This document shows, piece after piece, positions 1-10,125 of a DNA stretch of 64,000 nucleotides; the stretch's first letter is position 1, and the number at the start of each line of letters is the position of its first letter. The translations under genes and the position numbers were made by a program. This DNA comes from Syngnathus acus (taxonomy: Eukaryota > Chordata > Actinopteri > Syngnathiformes > Syngnathidae), in the NCBI RefSeq assembly GCF_901709675.1, contig NC_051094.1, positions 17,522,501-17,586,500 of the forward strand. The letters are read 5' to 3'. The notes under the pieces are model-generated. The model searched no databases, was not told the origin of the DNA, and saw only the letters and a program-made list of their open reading frames with translations.

Positions 1-75
1 ATCATGAAACGTGAAACTGTAATTACTTCTATTACCAAAAGGTGGCAGCACCACCCTTCTCCGCTCAATTCTGCC

Positions 76-355
76 ATGGCGACTGCAAAGGAAACGAGCA
101 AAGTTGGCATTGAGGGCCGTCGCATTCAAGAGAAATGGGAATTACAATACTTCTTCACTGAAAATCAAGGCAATTGTGTTGGTCTAATTTGTAAAGAGAC
201 AATTGTCTTGTTTAAGGATTTCAACCTAAAGAGACAAACATGCTAACACATACGACAAGCTAACAGGGAGTGACCGCGCTGATAAAGTGAAGCAGCTCCA
301 AGCTGAACTGGCATCACAACAGCGATTCTTCATGCGGGGCTGTGAGTCAAAAGTA
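76..355 (+). pseudogene. hAT transposase N-terminal remnant (BED-finger-like)
   Basis: The reading from ATG 76 gives a protein with KWELQYFFTENQGN and a CXXC pair followed by LFKDFNLKR, the pattern of the N-terminal zinc-binding region of fish GTF2IRD2/ZBED-like hAT transposases. A frame break occurs near 240, after which frame-shifted codons read THANTYDKLTG and then KQLQAELASQQRFF. The downstream catalytic and dimerisation domains are absent. It is a relic; the same segment is present antisense near 29700-30000. Confidence 0.6.
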
Positions 356-368
356 AATCAAAAGTAAA

Positions 369-1317
369 TACCGTTTTTTTCCATGTATAATGCGCAAAAT
401 TTAACTAGTTTATTGTCCTAAAATCTGGGGTGCGCATTATACATGGGTACAAATAAAACAAAACAAAAAAAAGTTTTTTTTTTTTTTTTTTAAGAAAATC
501 ATGGTACAACAATTTTTGAAGAAAATCTTGTCACGGATGGTTCTTTACAACGTCACTTTCCTCTCTTTTCATTTTAACCTAACTGATCGCTGTGGTGCCT
601 TTCTGGGCAGTCGGAGAAATCAACGCCAACAAAAGTCAAGTTTATTTATTTCAAAATAAATACATCCAGCCTAGTTAAGAAATCACCAGAAAGATCACCA
701 TGACAATTGTGAATAATAAATAAATAATTATTATATATATTATTATTATAATAATAAATAATTGTGATAAATAACTGGAACATCACTCAAATATTGGTGA
801 TCCCGTTGAGAGTCTCACATATTTCTTCGCTATCGAGTTTGCTACTGCATGCGCAGTGATACTGACCGGCAGAATAACATCCGGTTGTTCCCAAAGATGA
901 TTTTTTTTCTGAAATAATTTTACGTTTACGGACTTAAGTAACCCGGCCGGGTCATACCAAAGACTATAAAAACGGGACCCATTGCCTCCCTGCTTGGCAC
1001 TCAGCATTAAGGGTTGGAATTGGGGGTTAGATCACCAAATGATTCCCGAGCGCGGCGCCGCTGCTGCTCACTGCTGCTCACTGCTCCCCTCTCCCCCAGG
1101 GGATGGATCAAAATCACACGGGGATGGGTCAAATGCAGAGGACAAATTTCACCACATGCGTGTGTGACGATCATTGGGACTTTAAAAAAAATAAAAAAAA
1201 AAAGTCGAAATTTGGGTGCGTATTATACATGGGTACAGGCTTTTTTCCAGCATCGACATGCCATTTTTAGGGTGCGTATTATACATGGGGGCGCATTATA
1301 CATGGTAAACAACGGTA
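369..1317. mobile_element. TA-flanked MITE nested in the hAT copy
   Basis: The ends are TA-CCG...CCATGTATAATGCGC on the left and GCGCATTATACATGG...CGG-TA on the right: about 25-bp terminal inverted repeats with TA target duplication. Comparison with the uninterrupted hAT copy at 29189-30176 shows this block is absent there, which proves it is an insertion. The interior has a second inner pair of the CATGTATAAT motif and a SINE fragment (942-1178). There is no coding capacity. TA duplication suggests a Tc1/mariner-type mobilising enzyme (inference). Confidence 0.75.
942..1178 (+). repeat. tRNA-derived SINE, body and 3' part only
   Basis: Starts at CCCGGCCGGGTCATACC and runs to CGATCATTGGGACTTTA. 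The full-length version is inverted at 48347-48665, where the tRNA-like head with A and B boxes is present. The head is missing here. Confidence 0.7.
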
Positions 1318-1971
1318 TTACCTAATATTAAATAATTCGAAGTGGCCATGGTACTGTGGATGTTATGAACCTGTAGACGTGACACAAACTATTACTTTCT
1401 GAAAGATATTGTGAATAACGAGCAAAATTCACTTGTTTTAAGTTTTAACAATAACAGACAACTTTGCACTACTTATAACTCCTGTTTAAAATGTTCATGA
1501 GGCAAAAATTATTTTAAACTCATGTAAATTTAAGGTATTTCATACAGTTTGTCCAATGTTATCTGACTCTTCAGATATGAATGAAAGGCAGAATTTGTGT
1601 TTTTAGAGTTGTTCACATCTGCCTTAGTGGCTTATATTTGGTTATTTTGTCATTTAAAAAATAAAGACAATTGGGACAACATTTGTTTTATAACAGTGTG
1701 CATTTGTATGAAATCTTTGTAGTTAAAAAAAGTCTGAAAAAAATTTTGGCCCCCAGGCCCCTTCACTTTATCAAATCTGGCCCTCCTTGCAAAACGTTTG
1801 GACACCCCTGGACTTAGCGATGGCAGGTGCAGTGGCAGCTCACCTTTGAAAGAGCGTAGCGTCTCGTAGTATTATGTTGTCTGCGTGGATCTTATGATCG
1901 AGGGCATTTTAATGATTTTGTTGAAGTTGTTTAAATTGTTTTTTTTTTTAAAGAAAAGAATGGCGGGCGGC

Positions 1972-2318
1972 ACGGTGACGCAATGGTTAGCACGTCCACC
2001 TCACAGTTCAGAGGGTGCGGGTTCGATTCCACCTCCCACCCTCCCTGTGTGGAGTTTGCATGTTCTCCCCGTGCATACGTGGGTTTTCCTCCCACATCCC
2101 ATAAACATGGTTGGTATGCCGAGTGAGCACTCCAAATTGCCCATAGGTGTGAGTGAGAGTGCAGATGGTTCTTCGTCTCTGTGTGCCCTGCGATTGACTG
2201 GCAACCGGTTCAGGGTGTCCCCCGCCTACTGCCCGATGACTGCTGGGATAGGCTCCAGCACGCCCGCGAGCTGCGTGAGGACAAGGGGTACAGAAAATGG
2301 ATGGATGGATGGATGGAA
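1972..2318 (+). repeat. tRNA-like SINE ending in GGAT repeats
   Basis: The head reads GGCACGGTGACGCAATGGTTAG (A-box-like, split by 20-base reporting) followed by GGTTCGATTCC (B box), that is an internal RNA polymerase III promoter. The body GGAGTTTGCATGTTCTCCCC...GGATAGGCTCCAGC ends in tandem GGATGGATGG. Other copies lie at 7672-7865 (+) and 53057-53417 (-). It is upstream of arrdc1 exon 2581-3100, in an intron. Confidence 0.8.
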
Positions 2319-2580
2319 AAATTGGATTTCACACATGCACAAAAAAATGGGACAAAAGGGCATCAGTGCCCAAAGGCCCTGCGCTCGGACACCGAGAGGA
2401 CCTCCCCACTGCACGCGCTGGTTTAATTCATATAACGTTTATCATGTGTAATCCAGAGGCTTTGTATTTTCTTAAATTGTGTTTTCTATGGTGTTGTATC
2501 CCACTATTTTTCTCCAATTAATGTAGCTACGGAAAAGTAATTTGAGGTGACTTGACATTGATTCCTTTCTGTTTAACCAG

Positions 2581-3100
2581 GTCAACTTAAAGTCTCCGAA
2601 TGTCCTCTTGACGTTACCCCTCTACATAGGAAATGTCTCTTTGGACAAGAAGTATCACCCATCCAAAAATGAAGCTCGTCTCTCTTCTACCGACGTTGAA
2701 GTCACATCATCTGCCTCACCTTCTGTTACTACATTGTTTCCACCGCTTCTTGCCCCAAAACCAACTCCTCGTCCTGCTCCTCGGTCTAGAATTTCGTATG
2801 CCAATACTCCAACTGCTCCCCCGACTGAATGTCACCAAGGCGCTGAAGGTGGTACACCTATGAGGGGCAGCTTCACAAACCAGCGGCACTCCCAACTTGT
2901 GTCACCAAGTGGATTTAGTTATGCTCCTGGCCTCTCTTTCTCTGACAGTCATCAGAACCAGGCAAGCACAGACCCTGAAGGAATTCTAATCAGTGGTTCC
3001 ACCAGGACCCCAGCTCGTCCTTTTAATGAGAACACTATTAGCCCAGCGTTAACGCCTGTTAGCCTGCCCCCCGACTACAGGAGCTCAGCCTACCCACAAG
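2581..3100 (+). CDS. arrdc1: Arrestin domain-containing protein 1, penultimate exon
   Basis: ARRDC1 is an alpha-arrestin adaptor at the plasma membrane that recruits TSG101 (ESCRT-I) through a P(S/T)AP motif and NEDD4-type ubiquitin ligases through PPxY motifs to drive microvesicle budding (known for the mammalian protein). The exon begins after a CT-rich acceptor ending TTTAACCAG and is open in the frame starting GTC at 2581. Its first about 25 residues (SPNVLLTLPLYIGNVSL) resemble the last strands of the C-terminal arrestin domain. The rest is a Pro/Ser/Thr-rich tail with PTAP at 2809-2820 and PPDY at 3067-3078. The donor is AAG/GTTAGT at 3100/3101, leaving phase 1, and this joins in frame to the exon at 8128. 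Earlier exons are left of the window. ARRDC1 is preferred over ARRDC2-4 because of the PTAP motif and the neighbouring ehmt1; the exact paralogue is inferred. Confidence 0.82.
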
Positions 3101-3555
3101 GTTAGTTTTTTATTTTTTAGGCTGTGCACACAGGAGTAAGTGAAGTGGTTGGTTGAATTTAGATCCTTATTAGGTTTTACGTTAAAATAACAATGCAGAT
3201 ACAAAACATGTCTTAATACGTTGTGACTGTGCAGTAGTTGTTAATTTTCCATGACGTGATGAACACGTGGCAGTGTACCCACGCCAGCATAATGACACCA
3301 TGCACTCATGCAGCCCATGACAAACACTGAAATTACAGCCCCCCCCATTGCCGTTGCTCACCTCCACCCAGCGGCAACATCCCAAAATCAAATCATGACC
3401 GAAGGTGTGCGGCTTCACCATCGCTACAATATCCCTGTATATACTGTACATTGTGTTGTAGAGCAATACTTAGCAGTAAAACTGCGAACGCTTGTGAACA
3501 AAATATAGCAAGCAGCATTCGGTACATTCAAATGCTGAATTTGATCCCAATTACT
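3101..3555. other. arrdc1: arrdc1 last intron, unannotated part
   Basis: I see no coding match or recognised repeat in this stretch. The intron as a whole is 3101-8127; its remaining recognised contents are listed separately. Confidence 0.5.
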
Positions 3556-3560
3556 CTTTG

Positions 3561-3940
3561 TGTCACGGATCGGAATGGAGCAGGGCGACCAAATGCAGCT
3601 TGGACCAGGGTTTATTGAGGGAAAAGGTAGTTGGACGGGAGGATGAGACCAACAGAACCGACAAATTAACATAACTTAACGGACCGAACGACAGACTGAC
3701 CGACAGGGATGGCAAACAGAAAACGACCAAGGCAAAAACAGAAACACAGGAACGACGAGAGACAAGAAATAATCCGACAAGGTTGTGACAGGCCGACAGG
3801 ACTTAAATACGCGACAGGTAATGAGAGGCAGGTGAGAATGATCACACTGATCATGGGCACACAGGAGGGGAGGGGCGAGCACACAGACACACGGACAGAA
3901 ACTATGACAATATGGACATGATCGGGGACGAGTCGTGACA
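3561..3940 (-). mobile_element. Probable solo LTR, 380 bp
   Basis: Bounded by TGTCACGG and CGTGACA (TG...CA ends) and flanked by a perfect 5-bp repeat CTTTG (3556-3560 and 3941-3945). On the minus strand an AATAAA lies about 60 bp before the 3' end, as expected for an LTR polyadenylation site. No internal retroelement sequence accompanies it. A MITE with 5-bp duplication is the alternative. Confidence 0.55.
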
Positions 3941-3982
3941 CTTTGTTCTCATCCATGTCATCCTGTCATTTTCACTTCCACC

Positions 3983-5491
3983 TACCGTATTTTTCGGACT
4001 AAAAGTCGCTCCGGAATATACATCGCATTAGCCATAAAATGCACAATAAAGTGAAAAAAAACATATATAAGTCGCTCCGGAGTATAAGTCGCATTTTGGG
4101 GGAAATTTATTCTACAAAATCCAACACCAAGAACAGACATGAACGAGCAACAACAGGCTAAACGATAGGTATGCTAACGTGACATAAACACAAACAAAGA
4201 GCTGAGAACAGGCCTGATGTAATATTCAGAGTTATTCAAATAACTATTACATAAATAACACGTTTATAAAACCATCTGTGTCACTCCAATCCATTAAATC
4301 CATTGATCATCCTTTATGTAAACGATGCCGTGTATGCGCTGCACCGCTGACGTCGGACTTGTCGTGAGTTGCAGTTCTAAATATTCCACACACCCATATA
4401 ACGATATATAAAGTATATATCAAATAACTATCATATAAACAACAATATTATCAAACCATCTGTGTCACTCCAAATCATTAAATCCATCCATCAAATTCCT
4501 CGTCCTTTGTCAACAACGCCACGCGTGCGCCGCTGACGTCAGCCTCGTCGTTATTCCACAGATCTAGTATATAACTATATTGTAGCGTTAACAAAGTACC
4601 AGGAAAGATGTGGGTTTGGTAAACGGCTCTTTATTTAACAAAACAAGAGTTCAACGAGCCAACAACTACTGAACTGTAACGATAAAAATATATACAAGTT
4701 GCTACACGAAATAAAATATATCAAATAACTATAACATAAATAGTTCACCGCCACACGGCCCCAAGCACCGGCGTTGACTTCCAGGCGTGTGGCGGCGTGG
4801 ACTTCCTTCCCCGGAGGTGGCACTTCCAGCCACGGAGGTGGCTGGGACCGCCGTAGAGTAGGACCGGGCGTGCGTAGGAGCAGTGTCCAACCCCCATCCA
4901 CTGTCCCCGGACAGCCAGCTGCCGAGCGCCGGCCCCCGACTTCCAGCCACGGAGGTGAAAGAGAGCTCGGTAGAGTAGGACCGGGCGTGCGTAAAAGCCA
5001 TGTCCGAGCCCCATCCACCGTCCCTGGACAGCCACCCGGCCGAGCGCTGGCCCCCGACTTCCATCCACGGAGGTGAAAGAGGGCTCCGTAGAGTAGGACC
5101 GAGCGTGCGTAAAAGCCATAATAGTTTTTCAAACCTTCTGTGTCACTCCAAATCATTAAATCCTTCAAACGCTTCATCCTCCGTGTCACTTAGAAACAAA
5201 GCCGCTCATGATGCCGGTAGTACGTGGGGCCGTTCGTCATCCCGTAATCGAATCCTTTGTCCTTTATGTAAACAACCGCCGCGCTGCGCCGCTGACGTCG
5301 CTTGCAGTTCAAATTACAGTAATCCCTTGCTACATCGCGGTTTGTTTATCACGGTTTCACCTTTTTTTTTTTTTTTTTTAAATTTTGAAAATTTGTGAAA
5401 AAATGCACATATAAGTCGCTCCTCAGTAGAAGTCGCCCCCCCCCACCCAAACTATGAAAAAAACGTGACTTATAGTCCAAAAAATACGGTA
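3983..5491. mobile_element. Composite MITE 'CCGTATTTTTCGG' family, copy A
   Basis: Terminal inverted repeats: TACCGTATTTTTCGGACT at the left and AGTCCAAAAAATACGGTA at the right, with TA duplication. Subterminal sequence repeats the 'AAGTCGCTCCGGAATATA' theme. The interior holds three blocks ending in TGTGTCACTCCAAATCATTAAATCC, a polyadenylation-like AATAAAGAGCCGTTTACC on the minus strand, and a 117-118-bp GC-rich minisatellite (4861-5110). Long open frames across the minisatellite appear in several frames at once and are not taken as genes. Sister copies: 33403-41554, 34407-35728, 42942-44187, 45142-46651, 61736-63169; a fragment at 8451-8600. Confidence 0.8.
4858..5115. repeat. 118-bp minisatellite inside composite MITE A
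   Basis: The string GGACCGGGCG (or GGACCGAGCG) recurs at 4861, 4978 and 5096, a period of 117-118 bp, so a little over two units. The same unit is found in the other copies of this element family. Confidence 0.8.
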
Positions 5492-5689
5492 TATATTTGA
5501 CAGAGAAATTGAGCCTGATCAATAAACAACTAATTCACCATCACCAGTTGTAAAATTGGTGCTCCCCAATGAAAGCATGCTAATGTCAGCAGGAGCACAG
5601 AGAAGAGTCATTCTGAATGCCCCTGAACATAAATGGCCTACATTTTTTATGTTTCTGTTGTCAACTGCATTACCAGGATAGATATATTG

Positions 5690-5880
5690 TATTGTGAGCG
5701 ATGTCCGTTGTTGAGCCAGGAAAAACAAAGATGTGGAGTATAGAGTTGGTTCTTTATTGGCAAGATCTTGGGTTGTTTGATGGCGGTCAGTACACTTGGC
5801 ACAACAGCAGATGAAACAACAGTTTCCTTCTCCAGGTTTACCTTGTTTTATACTGTCCGGAAAAGGCGGGAAAATGTCAC
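5690..5880 (-). repeat. LTR-like dispersed repeat segment
   Basis: About 180 bp here (GAAAAACAAAGATGTGGAGT...TTCTTTATTGGCAAGATCTTGGGTTG) matches 51661-51850. On the minus strand it contains AATAAAGAA followed by a terminal-looking segment, so an LTR 3' part is likely. Boundaries were not resolved. Confidence 0.4.
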
Positions 5881-5918
5881 ATGACCATTTGGTATCTATG
5901 AGTGTGGGGCGTCACCCC

Positions 5919-6710
<792 letters not shown>

Positions 6711-6715
6711 CTCAT

Positions 6716-7662
6716 TGTCAGGTCTAAATACCATCAGACATTATTTTACACACTAAAACAAAGAGGAGAAGACAACCAGTGTTTGTTTTACTCGTGAGGA
6801 GAATTACGTAGAAGGCCCAGTTACAGTCCTCCACCAATTCTGAGCTCCTCTTCCGCTATCTCCTCTTTTTATTTTGGGTTGCCCTGGATACAAAAGGCGT
6901 TGCTACACTAAAGGGAGGGGAGATATCGCTGTAGCAACGCAGCCTAGCTAACGAAGTGGCCTGATGGAACCTTGCCCTTTCCGCGACCCCAGCAGTGCAG
7001 TTTCTTCTTAGTTGGTTGGCAGCCTCGTCCTAGACTGCGATTAGATACCTCCAAACGTGCTGAGTGCCGTGTCCCTGTAAAACAATGCACTAGACTTTCT
7101 TGCTAGGTTTCACACAATAATAATAATGAGTAAATAATCGGATACCTCTCGTGCAAACACTAACAAACATTAAGTAAATGTGAGATAACTTGCATGAAGT
7201 CTACTTAAACAAACATTGAGTTTCACCAAATGATTCCCGAGCGCGGTACCGCTGCTCACTGCTCCCCTCGGGGATGGGTTAAATGCAGAGGACAAATTTC
7301 GCCATACCCAGATGTGTGTGTGACAATCATTGGGTCTTTACCTTTATAACTTATGTGCAACTACTTCTACATGTATGTATTTTCTGTAACACTTTATAAC
7401 AAAGAAAAACAGTCCCGGTCAACAACAGTTTGACTAAAAACTACAAGGTTTATTAAAAGAGAAAGAACTTCTTTTGAACTAAAACATAGAACAAAGGTGT
7501 TCTGTTCATAACTAGTGAGGGCCTCTCACAGGCACATGCAAAAAGATAAGAAAGGAAGGGAGTCTAAGAACTCTCCGGAGCTAGACAGAGATCTTTGTTT
7601 AAGCCAAGATATGAGGCCTCCGGTCAGGCCGACCAGCGCTTCTCCATACAATTATTCTAACA
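6716..7662 (-). mobile_element. Solo LTR (family shared with 49673-50535)
   Basis: In plus orientation it starts TGTCAGGTCTAAATACC and ends ATTATTCTAACA; read on the minus strand this is TG...CA. It is flanked by a perfect 5-bp target duplication CTCAT (6711-6715 and 7663-7667). A second LTR at 49673-50535 aligns across nearly the whole length. This copy is longer because a SINE fragment sits at 7219-7345. No internal gag-pol remains next to it, so it arose by LTR-LTR recombination (inference). The superfamily (gypsy or ERV) cannot be told from the LTR alone. Confidence 0.82.
7219..7345 (+). repeat. SINE 3' fragment inside the solo LTR
   Basis: CCAAATGATTCCCGAGCGCGG...CAATCATTGGGTCTTTA matches the 3' half of the SINE at 48347-48665. 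It interrupts the LTR relative to the copy at 49673. Confidence 0.7.
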
Positions 7663-7671
7663 CTCATAATA

Positions 7672-7865
7672 ATTGGGCAGCATGGTGGAGCCCTGGTTAT
7701 CATGTCTACCTACTTGTGTATCTACAGTTCAGAGGTGGAGGGTTCAATTCTGCCTCCAACCTTCCTGTGCGGAGTTTGCATGTTTTCCGCATGCCTGCGT
7801 GTTTTTTCTCCGGGTACTCCGGTTTCAATTGCCCGTAGATGCGAGTGTGAGTGCAAATGGTTTGT
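7672..7865 (+). repeat. tRNA-like SINE, internally deleted
   Basis: GGGTTCAATTCTGCCTCC (B box), GGAGTTTGCATGTTTTCC and CTCCGGGTACTCCGGTTTC identify the same SINE as 1972-2318. The central part and the 3' end are missing. Confidence 0.7.
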
Positions 7866-7889
7866 GTATGTGTATGTTTAGAGAAGAAA

Positions 7890-8000
7890 GGGCTCAGATT
7901 TTAATGTGAAGAACCTGTGCCCAACTGTTAAGCATGGGGTTGGATCAATCATGCTTTGGGATTGTATGGGCAGCCAGTGGCACAGGAAACATTTTATAAG
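7890..8000 (+). pseudogene. Tc1 transposase fragment
   Basis: CCAACTGTTAAGCATGGGG...GGATCAATCATGCTTTGGG matches the block of Tc1 transposases that reads VKHGGGSIMLWG, followed by the equivalent of ASGTGN. Only about 35 residues of similarity remain. It lies just upstream of the last arrdc1 exon. Confidence 0.6.
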
Positions 8001-8127
8001 GAGAAAAGAAAATTTATTGAATTGATTCCCTCAATAGTAGCCATCATTTTATCTAATCCATCTAATAGTGGGCTACACAAGAATGTTTTTCACAAATTAA
8101 CGGCCTATGTCATGTTTTGTTTTTCAG

Positions 8128-8165
8128 ACGCTCCTCCTTCCTATGACGAAAGTTGTAACACCTAA
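8128..8165 (+). CDS. arrdc1: arrdc1 terminal coding exon (PPSY tail)
   Basis: Acceptor TGTTTTTCAG at 8118-8127. With the phase-1 base carried over from 3100, the exon reads DAPPSYDESCNT and stops at TAA 8163-8165. PPSY (8133-8144) is a WW-domain ligand of the type used by alpha-arrestins to bind NEDD4-family E3 ligases. The correct splice phase and the PPxY motif close to the C-terminus are the main evidence. The exon is only 38 bp. Confidence 0.82.
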
Positions 8166-8348
8166 ACTGAGTGGAGGAACAGGAACCATGCTAGCGTCAA
8201 CTACATCTACATCAACTGATAGATGTATTGGCAATAGAATTTTTTTTTTCCAAAGTCAAAGTCTGCTTTTTGTCAATTTCTTCACGTCAAGACACACAAA
8301 GAGATCGAAATTGCGTTTCCTACTACCCCACGGTGACAAGACATATTA

Positions 8349-8450
8349 CATATTATATATATAGTATATATATATATATATATATAGTATATATATATAT
8401 ATAGTATAGTATATATACTATATATAGTATATATATATATATATATATAT
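8349..8450. repeat. AT-rich simple repeat
   Basis: Alternating TATA runs with periodic TAG interruptions, self-complementary overall, within the LINE fragment. Confidence 0.85.
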
Positions 8451-8600
8451 ATACCGTAATTTTCGGACTATAAGTCACGTTTTTTTTCATAGTTTGGGTG
8501 GGGGGGCGACTTATAATGAGGAGCGACTTATATGTGAATTTTTTCAAAAATTTTCAAAAGAAAAAAGAAAAAAAAAAGTGAAACCGCGATGTAGCATTGG
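8451..8600. mobile_element. Left-end fragment of the composite MITE family
   Basis: TACCGTAATTTTCGGACTAT, then GGGGGGGCGACTTATAATGA and GTGAAACCGCGATGTAGCA; matches the left end of copies B and F. The right end is missing. Confidence 0.75.
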
Positions 8601-9210
8601 TCCACGGACAAACAAAACATTCAAGTAAACAATACAAAAAGTAAAAACAAGAAGGCACATAGAATGAATAAATAAGAGCAATGAATAAATAATAAATAAA
8701 TAAATAAGAGCAACATGGTTAAAATGGAGCAATTGTGCATACAGCAGACAGTCAGAATATAGCGCAAATGTACAGGAAGAGTAGTGCAAGGCAGCCAACG
8801 TGGCCCAAGACCAGGACGTTATGCAGCCGAGGGTGGAGGGGGGAGAGGGTTCAGGATCCTAACAGCCTGGAGTATGAAGCTGTTGAAGAGTCTGGTGGTG
8901 TGGGAGCGCAGGCTTCTGTACCTCTTCCCAGAGGGCAGTAGATCAAACAAAGTGTGAGCGGGGTGACTCACATCACTCACAATCGTGGTCACCTTGCGTG
9001 TGAGATGGGAGGTGTAAATGTCCTTCAGGGAGGGGAGTGAAGCACCAATAATCCTAATACATGCTTACAGTTGGATCAGGTTTGTTTTCTGATAAAAAAA
9101 AAATTGTATTTTTAATGTACTTATGTACTTTGCTTTTTTTCCCCTTCTAATACGTACATACATTTTAAACTAGAACAGGTCAGCACACATTTAATTTATT
9201 TTTAAATTGA

Positions 9211-9216
9211 AATAAA
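9211..9216 (+). terminator. arrdc1: Candidate arrdc1 polyadenylation signal
   Basis: AATAAA in unique-looking sequence about 1.05 kb after the stop codon; about 0.8 kb of that distance is the inserted LINE fragment. Further AATAAA occurs near 9307, 9378 and 9411, so the site used is uncertain. Confidence 0.4.
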
Positions 9217-9219
9217 AGT

Positions 9220-9970
9220 CTATAAGGTCAGATGATTGTTTGTATGCGGTGCCCTTGTTCAATGTCTTGGAAAATTCATCTTAGCCAATTGTAACTGTTG
9301 TGAACTAATAAATACTCAGTATCGGAAAGTTGATTCATAGGAGAGCATAATCTTTAACAGTTAAATCATGAAGTGAAATAAAATTGTTTTCACTTAAAAT
9401 TGAAAAACTCAATAAAATATTCTTCCACAAACACTGTCACATATTTTACTCATAACTGTGAGCACTTCATGATTAACATCTCTTCAATGTATTTCACCAC
9501 AGAAACAGATTATGCTTCCATGAACAAAGGATTGGCTTGATCTGTGACACGGATCAACACAGTGTAGATGTTTTGCACTGTTGACAAAACCAAATGTATT
9601 TGTTTTTTTCTCGGGGACTCTATCGGAAAAAAAAACTATTCTTAGCAGCTTGTTAGCAAATTAAGGCACATAGGGTAACTTTGTGAAAAATATAAATTTG
9701 GAAGAAAAATAAAATGACTTAAATACACACTATGCAAACAGTGCAGAAATGGTAACTGAGGTATAGATTTAATTATTGCAGCATTTTTCATTTGCACTGT
9801 TCTTTAAAATATTATATTTGACGACTTGCTTTAAAATTTCCAAGTAAAGCTATGAAGGCTCAAAAGAAGACTACACGCCATGGCAGCAAACATTCATTTA
9901 GTAATTTGCCAAATTGGTAGTAATGTAAAAGTTATAGACTTAAAAATAATGTCCGCACTAAAAAATTAAC
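9220..9970. other. Intergenic, nothing recognised
   Basis: AT-rich sequence with no convincing coding match or repeat. Confidence 0.5.
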
Positions 9971-9971
9971 T

Positions 9972-10125
9972 ATGATGGGAGAAAACAAAACAAGCCACGA
10001 GTTAAAGCCACAGACAGAAAGAAAAACAGAAGCTGTGGCAGGTGTGGCGCTCAGTGCCAGGAAAGGGGTAAATGTCCTGCTTACAAAAGTACATGTAAAA
10101 AGTGTAACAAAAGAGGACATTAGTC
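9972..10125 (+). pseudogene. Ty3/gypsy gag zinc-knuckle remnant
   Basis: One frame reads CGRCGAQC, then KCPAYKSTCKKCNKRGH: paired CCHC-type knuckles typical of gypsy Gag. It is cut after the histidine by the LINE at 10126. It is the first piece of a gypsy element whose protease, RT, RNase H and integrase pieces follow on the same strand. Confidence 0.65.

Larger units (their letters stand above)
1..1810 (+). mobile_element. Non-autonomous hAT element, right part (copy 1)
   Basis: The left end is outside the window and the right terminus reads GGACACCCCTG at about 1800-1810. It carries the 5' coding tip of a transposase (76-355) joined to a 3' non-coding end (1318-1810). A second copy lies inverted at 29189-30176 and has 8-bp target-site duplications, which gives the hAT assignment. 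The middle of the transposase is missing, so mobility would depend on a helper. A MITE has inserted at 369-1317. Confidence 0.75.
8250..9064 (-). mobile_element. LINE (L2/CR1-type) 3' fragment in arrdc1 3' UTR
   Basis: The + strand begins CCAAAGTCAAAGTCTGC, the reverse complement of the (TTTGACT)n 3' end, and continues through the 3' UTR into the C-terminal RT codons (CTGTTGAAGAGTCTGGTGG). It matches 10126-10640 and the plus-strand copies 12697-13433 and 24207-24558. It is 5'-truncated, as typical of target-primed insertion. An AT-rich tract and a MITE piece interrupt it. Confidence 0.78.

Noticed and set aside
1972-2060. tRNA-like A and B boxes (also 7672, 48600-48665, 53380-53417)
   Set aside because: They are heads of SINEs: no cloverleaf anticodon arm in the right place, and each is followed by SINE body sequence.
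2608-2863. Second open frame across the arrdc1 exon (starting 2633)
   Set aside because: The frame from 2581 fits splice phase on both sides and carries PTAP/PPxY; the other is a shadow rich in Leu.
4635-5189. Long overlapping open frames (up to 184 codons) in both strands
   Set aside because: They lie in the 118-bp GC-rich minisatellite of a composite MITE; several frames are open at once and the unit length shifts frame. The same holds at 34829-35248, 43477-43974, 45748-46026 and 61921-62515.
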